Below the pieces are notes generated by a model. It saw nothing but the letters and a program-made list of their open reading frames with translations. It made no database searches and was not told the DNA's origin. A stretch of DNA of 20,771 nucleotides, from positions 1-20,771 of the forward strand of contig UQZL01000034.1 of the NCBI GenBank assembly GCA_900545605.1, in the 5' to 3' direction. Below are positions 7,301-16,790 of the stretch, one piece after another (positions within the stretch are counted from its first letter, which is position 1; each line of letters starts with the position of its first letter). This stretch comes from an uncultured Collinsella sp. (lineage in GTDB: Bacteria; Actinomycetota; Coriobacteriia; Coriobacteriales; Coriobacteriaceae). Made by a program: the position numbers and the translations under genes.

Positions 7301-7693
7301 CTATTGGGCAAGCTTGAGCTTACACCATGCGATTTCATTATAGAGGTAGGCGCGGCGTGCATCATCCTCCGACAAATTACCCAGCTTCTCTTCAAAACCT
7401 TGAATATCAGCTTTAAGCTTGTCGGCATCGACGGTCGCCAAATCGCAAGCGCGCTCGGCGAGAACGGTCACGACATCGTCCGCAACCTGGGCATAGCCGC
7501 CGGCCACGGCAAACGTGTGGTCGACAGTGCCCATGGCCTTATCGGAAACGCGAACGTAGCCGCGGTCGATCGTGCAGATCTCGCTGGAGTGAGCAGGCAG
7601 GACGCCAAACTCGCCATCCGTGGACGGAATCGACACAAACGCAGCGTCGCCCTCATAGGCGCAGCTCACGGGGCACACGATGCGGATACGCAT
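7301..7693 (-). CDS. atpC: ATP synthase epsilon subunit
   Basis: Epsilon is the central-stalk subunit that links gamma to the c-ring and can inhibit ATP hydrolysis. The 130-aa protein has the beta-sandwich start with the GEFGVLPAHS motif at about 27-36 and AVAGGYAQVADDVVTVLAE near 62-80. A helical C-terminal part follows, rich in Ala, Asp and Lys. Length is normal. It is the last gene of the operon, 3 nt after atpD, and is followed by a strong terminator. Confidence 0.95.
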   Translation of the reverse strand: MRIRIVCPVSCAYEGDAAFVSIPSTDGEFGVLPAHSSEICTIDRGYVRVSDKAMGTVDHTFAVAGGYAQVADDVVTVLAERACDLATVDADKLKADIQGFEEKLGNLSEDDARRAYLYNEIAWCKLKLAQ

Positions 7694-7696
7694 AAC

Positions 7697-9150
<1,454 letters not shown>

Positions 9151-9151
<1 letters not shown>

Positions 9152-10059
9152 TACTGTTCCTCCAATGCTGAGGCTCCGCCGACGATCTCGTTAATCTCGG
9201 TCGTGATCGAAGCCTGGCGCACGCGACTATACGTGCGGGTAAGGGTCGAGATGATCGCGGTGGCGTTTTCCGTCGCGGAGTGCATGGCCTTGCGGCGTGC
9301 ACCCTGCTCGGCAGCCGCCGAATCGATCAGGGCCTGGTAGATGACCGTCAGGATATAAGACGGCACAAGCTTGCCGAGAACATGCTCGGGAGAGGGCACG
9401 AACTCGAACGTGGACGAGATGCGCTTAGGGGCGTCGGTCTCGTTCTTACGCGGACCGTGGGCCATAGCGATCATCTCGGGGTCGAGCGGCAACAGATGCT
9501 CGACGCGAAGCTCCTGATCCACGCGGTTCTTGGCGTGGTGGTAGACAAGCTCGACACGGTCAAGCTCACCGGCACGATACGCATCGCAGATATGAGAGGA
9601 GATCATGCGGGCCTGATTAAAATCGGGCTCAGAGGAGTTGCCCTCAAAGTGCATGACGACGTTTGCGCGGTCACGGAAATACGTGGCCGGCTTACGCCCG
9701 CACGCGATGATCTCGCACTCGATGCCGTCGTTCGTCCAAGAAGCGGCGAGCTTTTCGGCCGTGCGCTCCACCGTCGTATTGAAACCGCCGGCAAGGCCGC
9801 GGTCCGAGGCAATAACGACAATCAGGCCATGCTTGACGCTCTCATGCTTCTGCAGCATGGGATCGGTGCCCGAACAGGAGGCGTCGCCGGCGACCGTCAA
9901 CATGACGTCGGTCAGCGCCTCCTTATAGGGCTCGGCCTGCTTGGAGCGATCGAGGGCACGACGGATCTTGGCCGTAGAGACCATCTCCATCGTGCGCGTG
10001 ATCTGCTTGGTCGTGGTAACCGAGGAGATTCGCTTCTTAATGTCGCGAAGGTTGGCCAT
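9151..10059 (-). CDS. atpG: ATP synthase gamma subunit
   Basis: Gamma is the rotor shaft of F1. The 302-aa sequence has the conserved N-terminal helix (MANLRDIKKRISSV, then TRTMEMVSTAKIRRA), the SDRGLAGGFN segment at about 89-98 and the C-terminal helix ending ITTEINEIVGGASAL. Between them sits the usual variable Rossmann-like part. It follows atpA after 5 nt and overlaps atpD by one base. Confidence 0.97.
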
Positions 10060-10064
10060 GGGGC

Positions 10065-11663
10065 TTAGTTCTCCTCTGATCCAGAAACATCCGAATGGTG
10101 CTTGGCCATGAACTGCTGCTTGAAGTCGCCGATGACGCGCAAGAGCTCAGCCTTGGTGTCATCATCGATCTTCTTGGCGCGAACCTTGTCGAGCAGCGAG
10201 CCAAAGCCATTGTCCATGTACTCGATGAGCTCGGCACGGAAAGGCAGCACGTCGGCGATCTCCAGGTCATCCAGGAAGCCCTCGTTGCCAGCGAACAGCG
10301 TAACGATCTGCTCGCCAACCTCAAACGGCTTGTAACGCGGCTGCTTCAGGAGCTCGGTCATGCGGGCACCATGGGTCAGCTGCTTCTGAGTAGCCTCGTC
10401 GAGGTCGGAGCCGAACTGCGTAAAGCCGGCGAGCTCCTGGTACGAAGCGAGGTCCAGACGGAGGTTGCCGGCGACCTGCTTCATAGCCTTGGTCTGCGCG
10501 TCGCCACCGACGCGGGACACGGAAATGCCCACGTCGACTGCCGGGCGCTGGCCCTGGAAGAAGAGCTCGGACTGCAGGTAGATCTGACCATCGGTAATGG
10601 AAATGACGTTGGTCGGAATGTAGGCCGAGACGTCGCCGTCCTGGGTCTCGATGATCGGCAGTGCCGTCATGGAGCCGTAGCCGTTCTTCTTGGACATCTT
10701 GACGGCACGCTCGAGCAGACGAGAGTGCAGGTAGAAGATGTCGCCAGGATAGGCCTCGCGTCCGGGCGGACGATGCAGCGTCAGCGACATCTGACGGTAG
10801 GCCACAGCCTGCTTGGACAGGTCGTCGTAGATGACGAGCACGTGGCCGCCGGGGTTGGTCTCGCTGGCGGGCTTGCCGTCCTCGCCGTTGTACATGAAGA
10901 ACTCGCCGATAGCGGCACCGGCCATAGGCGCGATGTACTGCATAGGGGCGGAATCGGCAGCGGTGGCCGAAACGATGATGGTGTAGTCGAGCGCACCGTG
11001 CTGAGCGAGGGTCTCGCGGATGTTGGCAACCGTGGAGGCCTTCTGGCCGATGGCGACATAGATGCAGACCATGCCCTTGCCGCGCTGGTTGAGGATAGCG
11101 TCGATGGCGATGGCGGTCTTACCGGTCTTACGGTCGCCGATGATGAGCTCACGCTGACCGCGGCCAATAGGCACCATGGAGTCGATAGCGAGCAGACCGG
11201 TCTGAACCGGCTCACACACCGGGGTACGGTCGATGACGCCGGGGGCCTTGAACTCGATGGGGCGACGGTGCGTGGCGACGATGTCGCCCAGGCCGTCGAT
11301 GGGCTGGCCGAGCGGATCGACGACGCGGCCGAGCATGGCGCGGCTCACAGGGATATCCATAATGCGGCCAGTGGTGCGGCACTCGTCGCCTTCCTTGATG
11401 GAGTCGACGGCACCGAACAGAACGGCGCCGACCTCGTCACGGTCAAGGTTCTGGGCAAGGCCGAAGACGGTCTCACCGGTATCGGAGCTCTTGAACTCCA
11501 GAAGCTCGCCTGCCATGGCGCTCTTGAGGCCGGAGACGCGCGCGATGCCGTCGCCTACCTCGTCGACCGTTGAAACCTCATGCGTATCGACCGTCGCGGA
11601 GAGGCTCGTAAGCTGCTCCTGCAGTTTCTTGGCGATATCCTGGGCATTGAGGGTTTCGGACAT
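10065..11663 (-). CDS. atpA: ATP synthase alpha subunit
   Basis: Alpha carries the non-catalytic nucleotide sites of F1 and supplies the arginine finger. Walker A GDRKTGKT is at 176-183, YDDLSKQAVAYRQ at 279-291 and the arginine finger R384 in SVSRVGGDAQ. Length is 532 aa, a little above the usual ~505. Part of this comes from a short extra loop at about 259-273 (NGEDGKPASETNPGG), placed just before the Walker B region, where most homologues have only a few residues. It overlaps atpH by one base (TAATG). Confidence 0.98.
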   Translation of the reverse strand: MSETLNAQDIAKKLQEQLTSLSATVDTHEVSTVDEVGDGIARVSGLKSAMAGELLEFKSSDTGETVFGLAQNLDRDEVGAVLFGAVDSIKEGDECRTTGRIMDIPVSRAMLGRVVDPLGQPIDGLGDIVATHRRPIEFKAPGVIDRTPVCEPVQTGLLAIDSMVPIGRGQRELIIGDRKTGKTAIAIDAILNQRGKGMVCIYVAIGQKASTVANIRETLAQHGALDYTIIVSATAADSAPMQYIAPMAGAAIGEFFMYNGEDGKPASETNPGGHVLVIYDDLSKQAVAYRQMSLTLHRPPGREAYPGDIFYLHSRLLERAVKMSKKNGYGSMTALPIIETQDGDVSAYIPTNVISITDGQIYLQSELFFQGQRPAVDVGISVSRVGGDAQTKAMKQVAGNLRLDLASYQELAGFTQFGSDLDEATQKQLTHGARMTELLKQPRYKPFEVGEQIVTLFAGNEGFLDDLEIADVLPFRAELIEYMDNGFGSLLDKVRAKKIDDDTKAELLRVIGDFKQQFMAKHHSDVSGSEEN

Positions 11664-12139
11664 TAGGCTTCACCTCCGTACGAATTAGCAGAGTTTGCGA
11701 GGGTCTCCTGCGCGATGCGCAGCTGCGTCTTGACGGAAATGTCACGACGCTCGCCGCGGGCCTCGAGCACCAGGCCGCCCACGATAGACGGGTCGACCTG
11801 CTCGATAAGGAATACCTTGCGGCCGAAGTCCTGCTCGCATTTCTTAGTGATGGTTTGACGCAGCTCGTCGTCGAGCGGGATCGCCGTGGTGACGGTCACG
11901 CCCACTACATCCTCGTCTTCCTCGGCAACATACTTAAAGGCAGCTGCCACCTTGGGAAGAAGGTCGAGCTGGTCGCGCTTGGACATGGTGTCGAGCACGG
12001 CGATGATCTCGGGACTGGCGCTAGCCAGGCGCTCGATCATCTCGAGGTCCTCGAACACATGGTTCTCGGCCTTGGCGGCTTCCAAAAGGGAGCGCGCGTA
12101 GGTCTCGAGCACCTTGTCCTGATAGCGGCTAGTCGGCAT
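11663..12139 (-). CDS. atpH: ATP synthase delta subunit
   Basis: Delta joins the top of F1 to the b-subunit peripheral stalk. The 158-aa protein starts with the family-like YQDKVLETYARSLLEAA helix and ends with the conserved pattern DPSIVGGLVLEARGERRDISVKTQL. It is somewhat shorter than the usual ~175-180 aa but appears complete at both ends. Its 5' end overlaps atpF by 11 nt and its stop overlaps the atpA start. Confidence 0.94.
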   Translation of the reverse strand: MPTSRYQDKVLETYARSLLEAAKAENHVFEDLEMIERLASASPEIIAVLDTMSKRDQLDLLPKVAAAFKYVAEEDEDVVGVTVTTAIPLDDELRQTITKKCEQDFGRKVFLIEQVDPSIVGGLVLEARGERRDISVKTQLRIAQETLANSANSYGGEA

Positions 12140-12731
12140 TCAGGCTACCTGCTTCCTGGATGTAGCGCTCGATGAGCTTCTTCTGCTCGCCCTCGTCCTC
12201 GAGTGCCTCGCCCACGATCTTGGTGGCGACGGCAACGGACAGGTCGGCGATGGAGCTCGCGGCACCGGCGTAGATGGACTTGCGCTCGTCCTCGACGGTC
12301 GTGTGGGCCTTGGCGATGATCTCCTCGGCCTCCTTGTGGGCAGCCTCGATGATACGGGCGCGCTCGGACTCGGCGTCCTTACGGGCCTCGAGAACGATGT
12401 CGGCAGCCTGACGACGGGCGTCAGTGACGATCGAGTCGGACTCAGCGCGCTTGGCGATAGCCTCCTGCTTGGTCTTCTCGGCCTCGTCGAGGCTCTCCTC
12501 GATCTTCTTGCCGCGCTCCTCCATGGTTTTCATGATGCCCGGCAGGGCGACCTTGGCCAGCACGATCCAGATGATTAGGAAGGCGATAAGCGCCGGGATG
12601 AACTCCGCCATCTTAGGGATGAGGATGTCCGCACCGGCAGCGCCGTCCTCGGCGAACGCGGAAACCGGCATGAGCAGCGCGGCCGCGGACGCGGAGAGTG
12701 CGATCGCGCTCTTCTGGGATGAAAGATTCAT
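12129..12731 (-). CDS. atpF: ATP synthase b subunit
   Basis: Subunit b forms the membrane-anchored peripheral stalk. The 200-aa protein has a transmembrane helix at about 43-62 (FIPALIAFLIIWIVLAKVAL) and then a long charged coiled coil to about 160. Before the anchor are about 40 extra residues that look like a signal peptide: a hydrophobic run at 9-22 and a possible cleavage site after A27 (SAFA-ED). Cleavage would leave a short extracytoplasmic tail before the anchor, which matches b topology. The gene lies 15 nt after atpE. Confidence 0.96.
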   Translation of the reverse strand: MNLSSQKSAIALSASAAALLMPVSAFAEDGAAGADILIPKMAEFIPALIAFLIIWIVLAKVALPGIMKTMEERGKKIEESLDEAEKTKQEAIAKRAESDSIVTDARRQAADIVLEARKDAESERARIIEAAHKEAEEIIAKAHTTVEDERKSIYAGAASSIADLSVAVATKIVGEALEDEGEQKKLIERYIQEAGSLNAD

Positions 12732-12746
12732 ACTTGACGCTCCGTG

Positions 12747-12941
12747 CTATTTAACGATCAGCGCGACAACGAAGCCGATCAGAGCCAGAGCCTCGCCGAA
12801 GGCGGAGCCCATGATGAAGACGGTGAACACGCGGCCCTGGACCTCAGGCTGACGGGCCATAGCACCCGTAGCACCCAGAGCAGACAGGCCGATAGCAAGA
12901 CCAGCGCCGATAACACCGAGACCGTAACCGATAACTCCCAC
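12747..12941 (-). CDS. atpE: ATP synthase c subunit
   Basis: The 64-aa hairpin proteolipid forms the rotor ring. Helix 1 is glycine-rich (GYGLGVIGAGLAIGLSALG), the polar loop has ARQPE at 29-33, and helix 2 carries the ion-binding carboxylate E50 in GEALALIG. The Gln in helix 1 and the Ser/Thr after the Glu found in sodium-binding rings are absent, so proton coupling is the likely mode (inference). Start is GTG at 12941 with a very strong AAAGGAGG 4-5 nt upstream, fitting the high copy number needed. About 124 nt separate it from atpB, the only large gap in the operon. Confidence 0.96.
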   Translation of the reverse strand: MGVIGYGLGVIGAGLAIGLSALGATGAMARQPEVQGRVFTVFIMGSAFGEALALIGFVVALIVK

Positions 12942-13065
12942 GATTCCTCCTTTGTCGTGCGTGTCTTATTTCACGCAGGATAACCTTTTTATAACTGCCG
13001 GGCTCCATGGGTACGGGCACCGGCGGTTTAACGAATTGCCTTACCATTAAGGCGCGAACGGAAGA

Positions 13066-13869
13066 CTACTCCTCCTCCGCGACCTCCTCCGCCTCGGAGA
13101 CATACACGGCGGTAAGGACCGTGAAGACGTAAGCCTGGATGGCGCCAACCACAAGCTCGATCGCATAGATCAGGATGAGGATGGCAAGCCAGGCCAGCGA
13201 AGGCAGGGCGCCGACGGCGTGGGCCGCGGAAACCTGCTGAAGCAGCGGCTGCATGAACATGCTCGCCATGATGGCGAACGAGCCCATGACCACGTGTCCT
13301 GCGAACATGTTGCAGAACAGACGGACGGCGAGCGTGATGAGGCGCAGGAAGGTCGAGAAAAGCTCGACGACCCACACGAGCACGTTCATCGGGAAGCTCA
13401 CGCCCTGCGGGGCGAGGCTCTTGATGTAGCCTATCACGCCGTGAGCCTTGCATCCGTAGTAGATGAAGTACACGAAGGCGAAGATGGCGAGCGCGGCGGT
13501 GGAGCCGATTGCGCCGGTGCCGGGCTTCATTCCCGGGATCAGGCCGATCATGTTATTGATCAGGATGAACAGGAAAAGCGAGCACAGGAACGGGAAGTGC
13601 TTCTTCCAGTTCTCACCCACGACGCCCTTGCCGATATCGTTCTCGACGTACTCGATGATGTACTCGAAACCGTTGACGAAGAAGCCCTTGGGAACCAGGG
13701 TCTGTTTCTTCTTGAACACGGCCAGGACGATCAGGAGCACGATCGTGGAGACGATCAGCCAAAACGAGTACTGCGTGATGCCGCAGCTCAGATCGCCCAC
13801 GACAGGGGTGGAGCTGAACTCGCTGACCAGATGATTAATCTCATCAGGCAGCTTTTCAAAAATTTCCAC
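13066..13869 (-). CDS. atpB: ATP synthase a subunit
   Basis: Subunit a forms the proton half-channels beside the c-ring. The 267-aa protein has about five or six membrane helices. The essential arginine is R183 in AVRLFCNMFAGH, where Cys stands in the place of the more common Gly. NNMIGLIPG at 105-113 and the final helix with AIELVVGAIQAYVFTVL at 236-252 are typical. The start ATG at 13869 lies 3 nt after the atpI-like gene. The C terminus ends in an acidic tail. Confidence 0.96.
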   Translation of the reverse strand: MEIFEKLPDEINHLVSEFSSTPVVGDLSCGITQYSFWLIVSTIVLLIVLAVFKKKQTLVPKGFFVNGFEYIIEYVENDIGKGVVGENWKKHFPFLCSLFLFILINNMIGLIPGMKPGTGAIGSTAALAIFAFVYFIYYGCKAHGVIGYIKSLAPQGVSFPMNVLVWVVELFSTFLRLITLAVRLFCNMFAGHVVMGSFAIMASMFMQPLLQQVSAAHAVGALPSLAWLAILILIYAIELVVGAIQAYVFTVLTAVYVSEAEEVAEEE

Positions 13870-13872
13870 GAC

Positions 13873-14184
13873 TTACCTTTCGACCTCATGAGGATCTCGC
13901 AGCGCCTTGGCGACGCGAACCGTGCAGGCGGCCATAAAGGCCACGAAGCCGATTGCCTCGCCCAGGAGGAACATGCGAAATGCCTCTCCGAACAACGCAA
14001 ACACAACCAAGGTAAAGACGAGCAGGGCGACTGCCGAGACCGCCAGACTCACCATGCCCTTGAGCATGTCCGCATTCTGTTTATCGTCAAGAACCGGCTT
14101 GAGCGTAAAAACAAAGGGAAGGAAGGCAATTGCGCCCGCGATGGCGCCCACAACGATAGCGAGCAGATCGGCTATCTGAAACAC
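13873..14184 (-). CDS. atpI: AtpI-like small membrane protein of the ATP synthase operon
   Basis: The 103-aa product (from the chosen start) is hydrophobic with about four predicted membrane segments (roughly 5-24, 38-60, 65-85 with a short basic end) and no motif I can name. Its place as first gene before atpB is that of atpI, whose product assists c-ring assembly or magnesium handling in other bacteria. The sequence itself is too divergent to prove this. I chose GTG at 14184 because GAGGA lies about 6 nt upstream. The longer frame from ATG at 14259 would begin upstream of the likely transcription start. Confidence 0.7.
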   Translation of the reverse strand: MFQIADLLAIVVGAIAGAIAFLPFVFTLKPVLDDKQNADMLKGMVSLAVSAVALLVFTLVVFALFGEAFRMFLLGEAIGFVAFMAACTVRVAKALRDPHEVER

Positions 14185-14245
14185 TGGCTTCCTCGCTTTC
14201 CTTTTTAACGCCTCACAGCACAGTCCCAGCCAAACATTGGTGACT

Positions 14246-14290
14246 ATTGTACGAGCCAATCGCTAAAGTACAACCGTAAAACAAACGGTT
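14246..14290 (-). promoter_or_regulatory. Candidate promoter of the ATP synthase operon
   Basis: On the minus strand TTGTAC (14273-14268) and TACAAT (14251-14246) are 16 nt apart, giving a leader of about 55 nt before the atpI-like gene. An inverted repeat AACCGT/ACGGTT (14272-14277 and 14285-14290) touches the -35 box and could be an operator. Confidence 0.45.
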
Positions 14291-14371
14291 AATACGCACC
14301 TGTACGTTTTCTTAAGGCCTTCTTTATGCCGCAGGTACGGTAATACGTTTTTTCGAACCCCTCAGCGCAAA

Positions 14372-14401
14372 ACGTCCGTTAACAGGAGTGCGCGTGGACG
14401 T
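14372..14401 (-). terminator. Possible weak terminator after upp
   Basis: ACGTCC (14372-14377) pairs with GGACGT (14396-14401) over an 18-nt loop, with four Ts following on the minus strand. The stem is short, so readthrough from upp into the atp operon is possible. Confidence 0.35.
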
Positions 14402-14464
14402 CTTTTGCTCGCCCGCGCGCACCATTTCTTCGTATTTGTGACCGTAGCCGACAAGGCCCAACGA

Positions 14465-15112
14465 CTAGAGCGTACCGTAAATGCGGTCTCCGGCGTCGCC
14501 GAGGCCGGGAACGATGTAGGCAGCCTCGTTGAGATGGTCGTCGATGGCGCACGTATAAATATGTACGTCGGGGTCCTTTTCGGTCAGTGACTTGAGGCCC
14601 TCGGGCGCGGCGACGATACACAGCATGCGGATATCCTTGACACCGCGCTCACGCAGGTAGCTAATGGCCATCTCGGCCGAACCGCCCGTGGCGAGCATGG
14701 GGTCGACAACCAGGCAGATGCGCTGGTCGATATCCTTGGGCATCTTGCAGTAATACTCATGCGGCTCGTGAGTAACCTCGTCGCGCTCCATACCGATGTG
14801 GCCCACGCGAGCGGAGGGTACCAAGTCGAGGATGCCATCGACCATGCCAAGGCCCGCACGCAGGATGGGAACGATGGCGAGCTTTTTGCCGGCAAGCTGC
14901 TTAAACGTGGCGGTGGTGATGGGAGTCTCGACCTCGACGTCTTCCATGGGCAGGTCGCGCATGGCCTCGTAGCCGTCAAAAAGTGCGAGCTCGCGCACGA
15001 GCTGGCGGAACTGGTTGGTACCGGTGCTCTTGTCGCGCAAGATCGACAGCTTGTGCTGGACGAGCGGGTGATCGACAAGGGTCACACGGGACGCATCGTA
15101 GGTGACGGTCAT
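14465..15112 (-). CDS. upp: Uracil phosphoribosyltransferase
   Basis: UPRTase makes UMP from uracil and PRPP in pyrimidine salvage. The 215-aa protein has the PRPP loop DPMLATGGSA at 137-146, VPILRAGLGM at 81-90 and the uracil-binding end GDAGDRIYG at 206-214. I chose ATG at 15112, which has AAAGGGG 10 nt upstream and leaves the normal family length. The frame extends 20 codons further up but through the leader hairpins. Its position just before the atp operon is shared with Bacillus subtilis. Confidence 0.96.
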   Translation of the reverse strand: MTVTYDASRVTLVDHPLVQHKLSILRDKSTGTNQFRQLVRELALFDGYEAMRDLPMEDVEVETPITTATFKQLAGKKLAIVPILRAGLGMVDGILDLVPSARVGHIGMERDEVTHEPHEYYCKMPKDIDQRICLVVDPMLATGGSAEMAISYLRERGVKDIRMLCIVAAPEGLKSLTEKDPDVHIYTCAIDDHLNEAAYIVPGLGDAGDRIYGTL

Positions 15113-15135
15113 GGATTGATTGCCCCTTTCGTTGC

Positions 15136-15172
15136 GGCCGCAAAACGGCCTTGCTGACAAGGCGTGCAGCAA
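15136..15172 (-). promoter_or_regulatory. upp leader with mutually exclusive hairpins
   Basis: Three overlapping inverted repeats lie between glpK and upp. They are TTGCTG/CAGCAA (15151-15156 and 15167-15172), GCCTTG/CAAGGC (15148-15153 and 15158-15163) and GGCCG/CGGCC (15136-15140 and 15146-15150). They share bases, so only some can form at once. The last lies 5 nt from the upp ribosome binding site. The arrangement resembles an attenuator but no long T-run is present. Confidence 0.4.
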
Positions 15173-15235
15173 TGTTGCCGCCGCACGCCATGCATTAGTT
15201 TAGCGGTTTGTTGTATCGAGCAGCCCATCGCAGCC

Positions 15236-16777
15236 CTACTGTGCGGTGCTGAGCGAGCGCCTGACTGCATCACGCCAGCCCGCAAGGTTTTGCTCGCGGC
15301 GCTTGGCGGACATGTGGGGAAGGAAGGTCCTAACGATCTGGGCATTTTGCTCCAGCTCTTCCAGGTCTTCCCAATAGCCGACGGCAAGACCCGCCAAGTA
15401 CGCGGCGCCGATCGCCGTGGTCTCCACCGTCTCACACTGCAACACGGGGATATCCAGCAGATCGGCCTGGAATTGCATGATGAACTCGTTGCGCGAGGCA
15501 CCGCCATCGACGGACAGGCGCTCAATCGAAAGTCCCACGTCCTGCTCCATGGCGCGCAGCACGTCATAACTCTGGTAGGCCATGGACTCGCAGGCCGCAC
15601 GTACAATGGTCGCGCGACTCGAGGCGCCGGTCAGGCCGCACACGATACCGCGAGCACGCGGGTCCCACCAGGGAGCGCCCAGGCCTGCGAAGGCGGGGAC
15701 GAAGTAGCAGCCCTCGTTGTCGCTGATCGAAGTGGCGAGTTGCGCGGACTCACTCACGCTCGAGATGATGCCCATGTTGTTGCGCAGCCAGTTCATGGTT
15801 GAGCCGGCGGCAAAGATAGAACCCTCGAGCGCATAGCTGATCTTGCCGTCCGCGGCGATACCGATCGTGGAGACCAGACCGTTCTTGGATTCGACGATCT
15901 CGTCGCCGGTGTTCATGAGCATAAAGCAACCCGTGCCATAGGTGTTTTTGGTCTGGCCGGGATGGAAGCAGCAGTGGCCGAACAGCGACGCCTGCTGGTC
16001 GCCCGCCACGCCCATGATGGGTGGCATGTTGGTCATGATGTCGCTCGCGACGCGGCCGTAATCGCCCGAGCTCCAACGAACCTCGGGCATCATGGAACGC
16101 GGGACGTCGAAAAGCGCCAGCAGATCGTCGTCCCAATCAAGCGTATGGATATTGAAGAGCGCGGTGCGGCTGGCATTGGTGTAGTCGGTGGCAAAGACCT
16201 GACCGCCGGTGAGGTTGTAGATGAGCCAGGTGTCGATGGTGCCGAACATGAGGTCGCCCGCCGCCGCGCTCTCACGCGCACCATCGACGTTGTCGAGGAT
16301 CCACTGCACCTTGGAAGCCGAGAAATACGGATCGAGCGTAAGCCCCGTGCGGGAGCGCACCAGTTCTTCTGCGCCCTGCTCGACCAGCTCGTCGATCAGA
16401 GGTGCGGTGCGACGGCATTGCCACACGATGGCGTTATAGATGGGTTGGCCGCTTATGCGGTCCCACACCACCGTGGTCTCGCGCTGGTTGGAGATACCGA
16501 TGGCGGCAATGCGGTCAGAATGGATGCCGCTCTTAAACTGGACCTCCATCATCACGCCGATCTGGCTGGCAAGCACCTCCGTGGGATCCTGCTCCACCCA
16601 GCCGGGGCGCGGGAAGCTGGTTTTGACGCTACGACGCGCCTGGGCGACGATGCAGCCGTACTCGTCGACGATGGTCGCGAGTACCGAGGTGGTGCCGCAG
16701 TCGAGCGCCATGATGTAGGAACCGCCAAAGCTAAACGAGGCGTCTTCCATACCAAGGCTACCTAGATTCAACGACAT
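15236..16777 (-). CDS. glpK: Glycerol kinase
   Basis: GlpK phosphorylates glycerol with ATP to sn-glycerol 3-phosphate in the cytosol. The 513-aa FGGY kinase has the glycerol-binding residues R99-E100 (SNQRET), Y151 (LDPYFSASK) and the catalytic D260 (GVAGDQQASLFG), plus GYWEDLEEL near the C terminus typical of GlpK. The N terminus has about 20 extra residues before YIMALD. The phosphate loop reads DCGTTSVLA: Cys and Leu replace the usual Gln and Arg of DQGTTSSRA. The start ATG at 16777 has GAAAGG upstream and lies 13 nt after sua5, so the two are probably cotranscribed. No glycerol facilitator or glycerol-3-phosphate dehydrogenase is in view. Confidence 0.93.
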   Translation of the reverse strand: MSLNLGSLGMEDASFSFGGSYIMALDCGTTSVLATIVDEYGCIVAQARRSVKTSFPRPGWVEQDPTEVLASQIGVMMEVQFKSGIHSDRIAAIGISNQRETTVVWDRISGQPIYNAIVWQCRRTAPLIDELVEQGAEELVRSRTGLTLDPYFSASKVQWILDNVDGARESAAAGDLMFGTIDTWLIYNLTGGQVFATDYTNASRTALFNIHTLDWDDDLLALFDVPRSMMPEVRWSSGDYGRVASDIMTNMPPIMGVAGDQQASLFGHCCFHPGQTKNTYGTGCFMLMNTGDEIVESKNGLVSTIGIAADGKISYALEGSIFAAGSTMNWLRNNMGIISSVSESAQLATSISDNEGCYFVPAFAGLGAPWWDPRARGIVCGLTGASSRATIVRAACESMAYQSYDVLRAMEQDVGLSIERLSVDGGASRNEFIMQFQADLLDIPVLQCETVETTAIGAAYLAGLAVGYWEDLEELEQNAQIVRTFLPHMSAKRREQNLAGWRDAVRRSLSTAQ

Positions 16778-16790
16778 CGCTTACACCTTT

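Noticed and set aside
10095..11573. 492-codon plus-strand frame antisense to atpA
   Set aside because: Low-complexity Val/Leu/Gly/Asp composition typical of an antisense shadow; atpA is certain.
12844..13047. 67-codon minus-strand frame overlapping atpE
   Set aside because: Out of frame with atpE, which has a strong ribosome binding site and full conservation; the alternative is basic and featureless.
13219..14208. 329-codon plus-strand frame antisense to atpB and the atpI-like gene
   Set aside because: Very rich in His, Glu, Asp and Arg, as expected when hydrophobic membrane-protein codons are read backwards.
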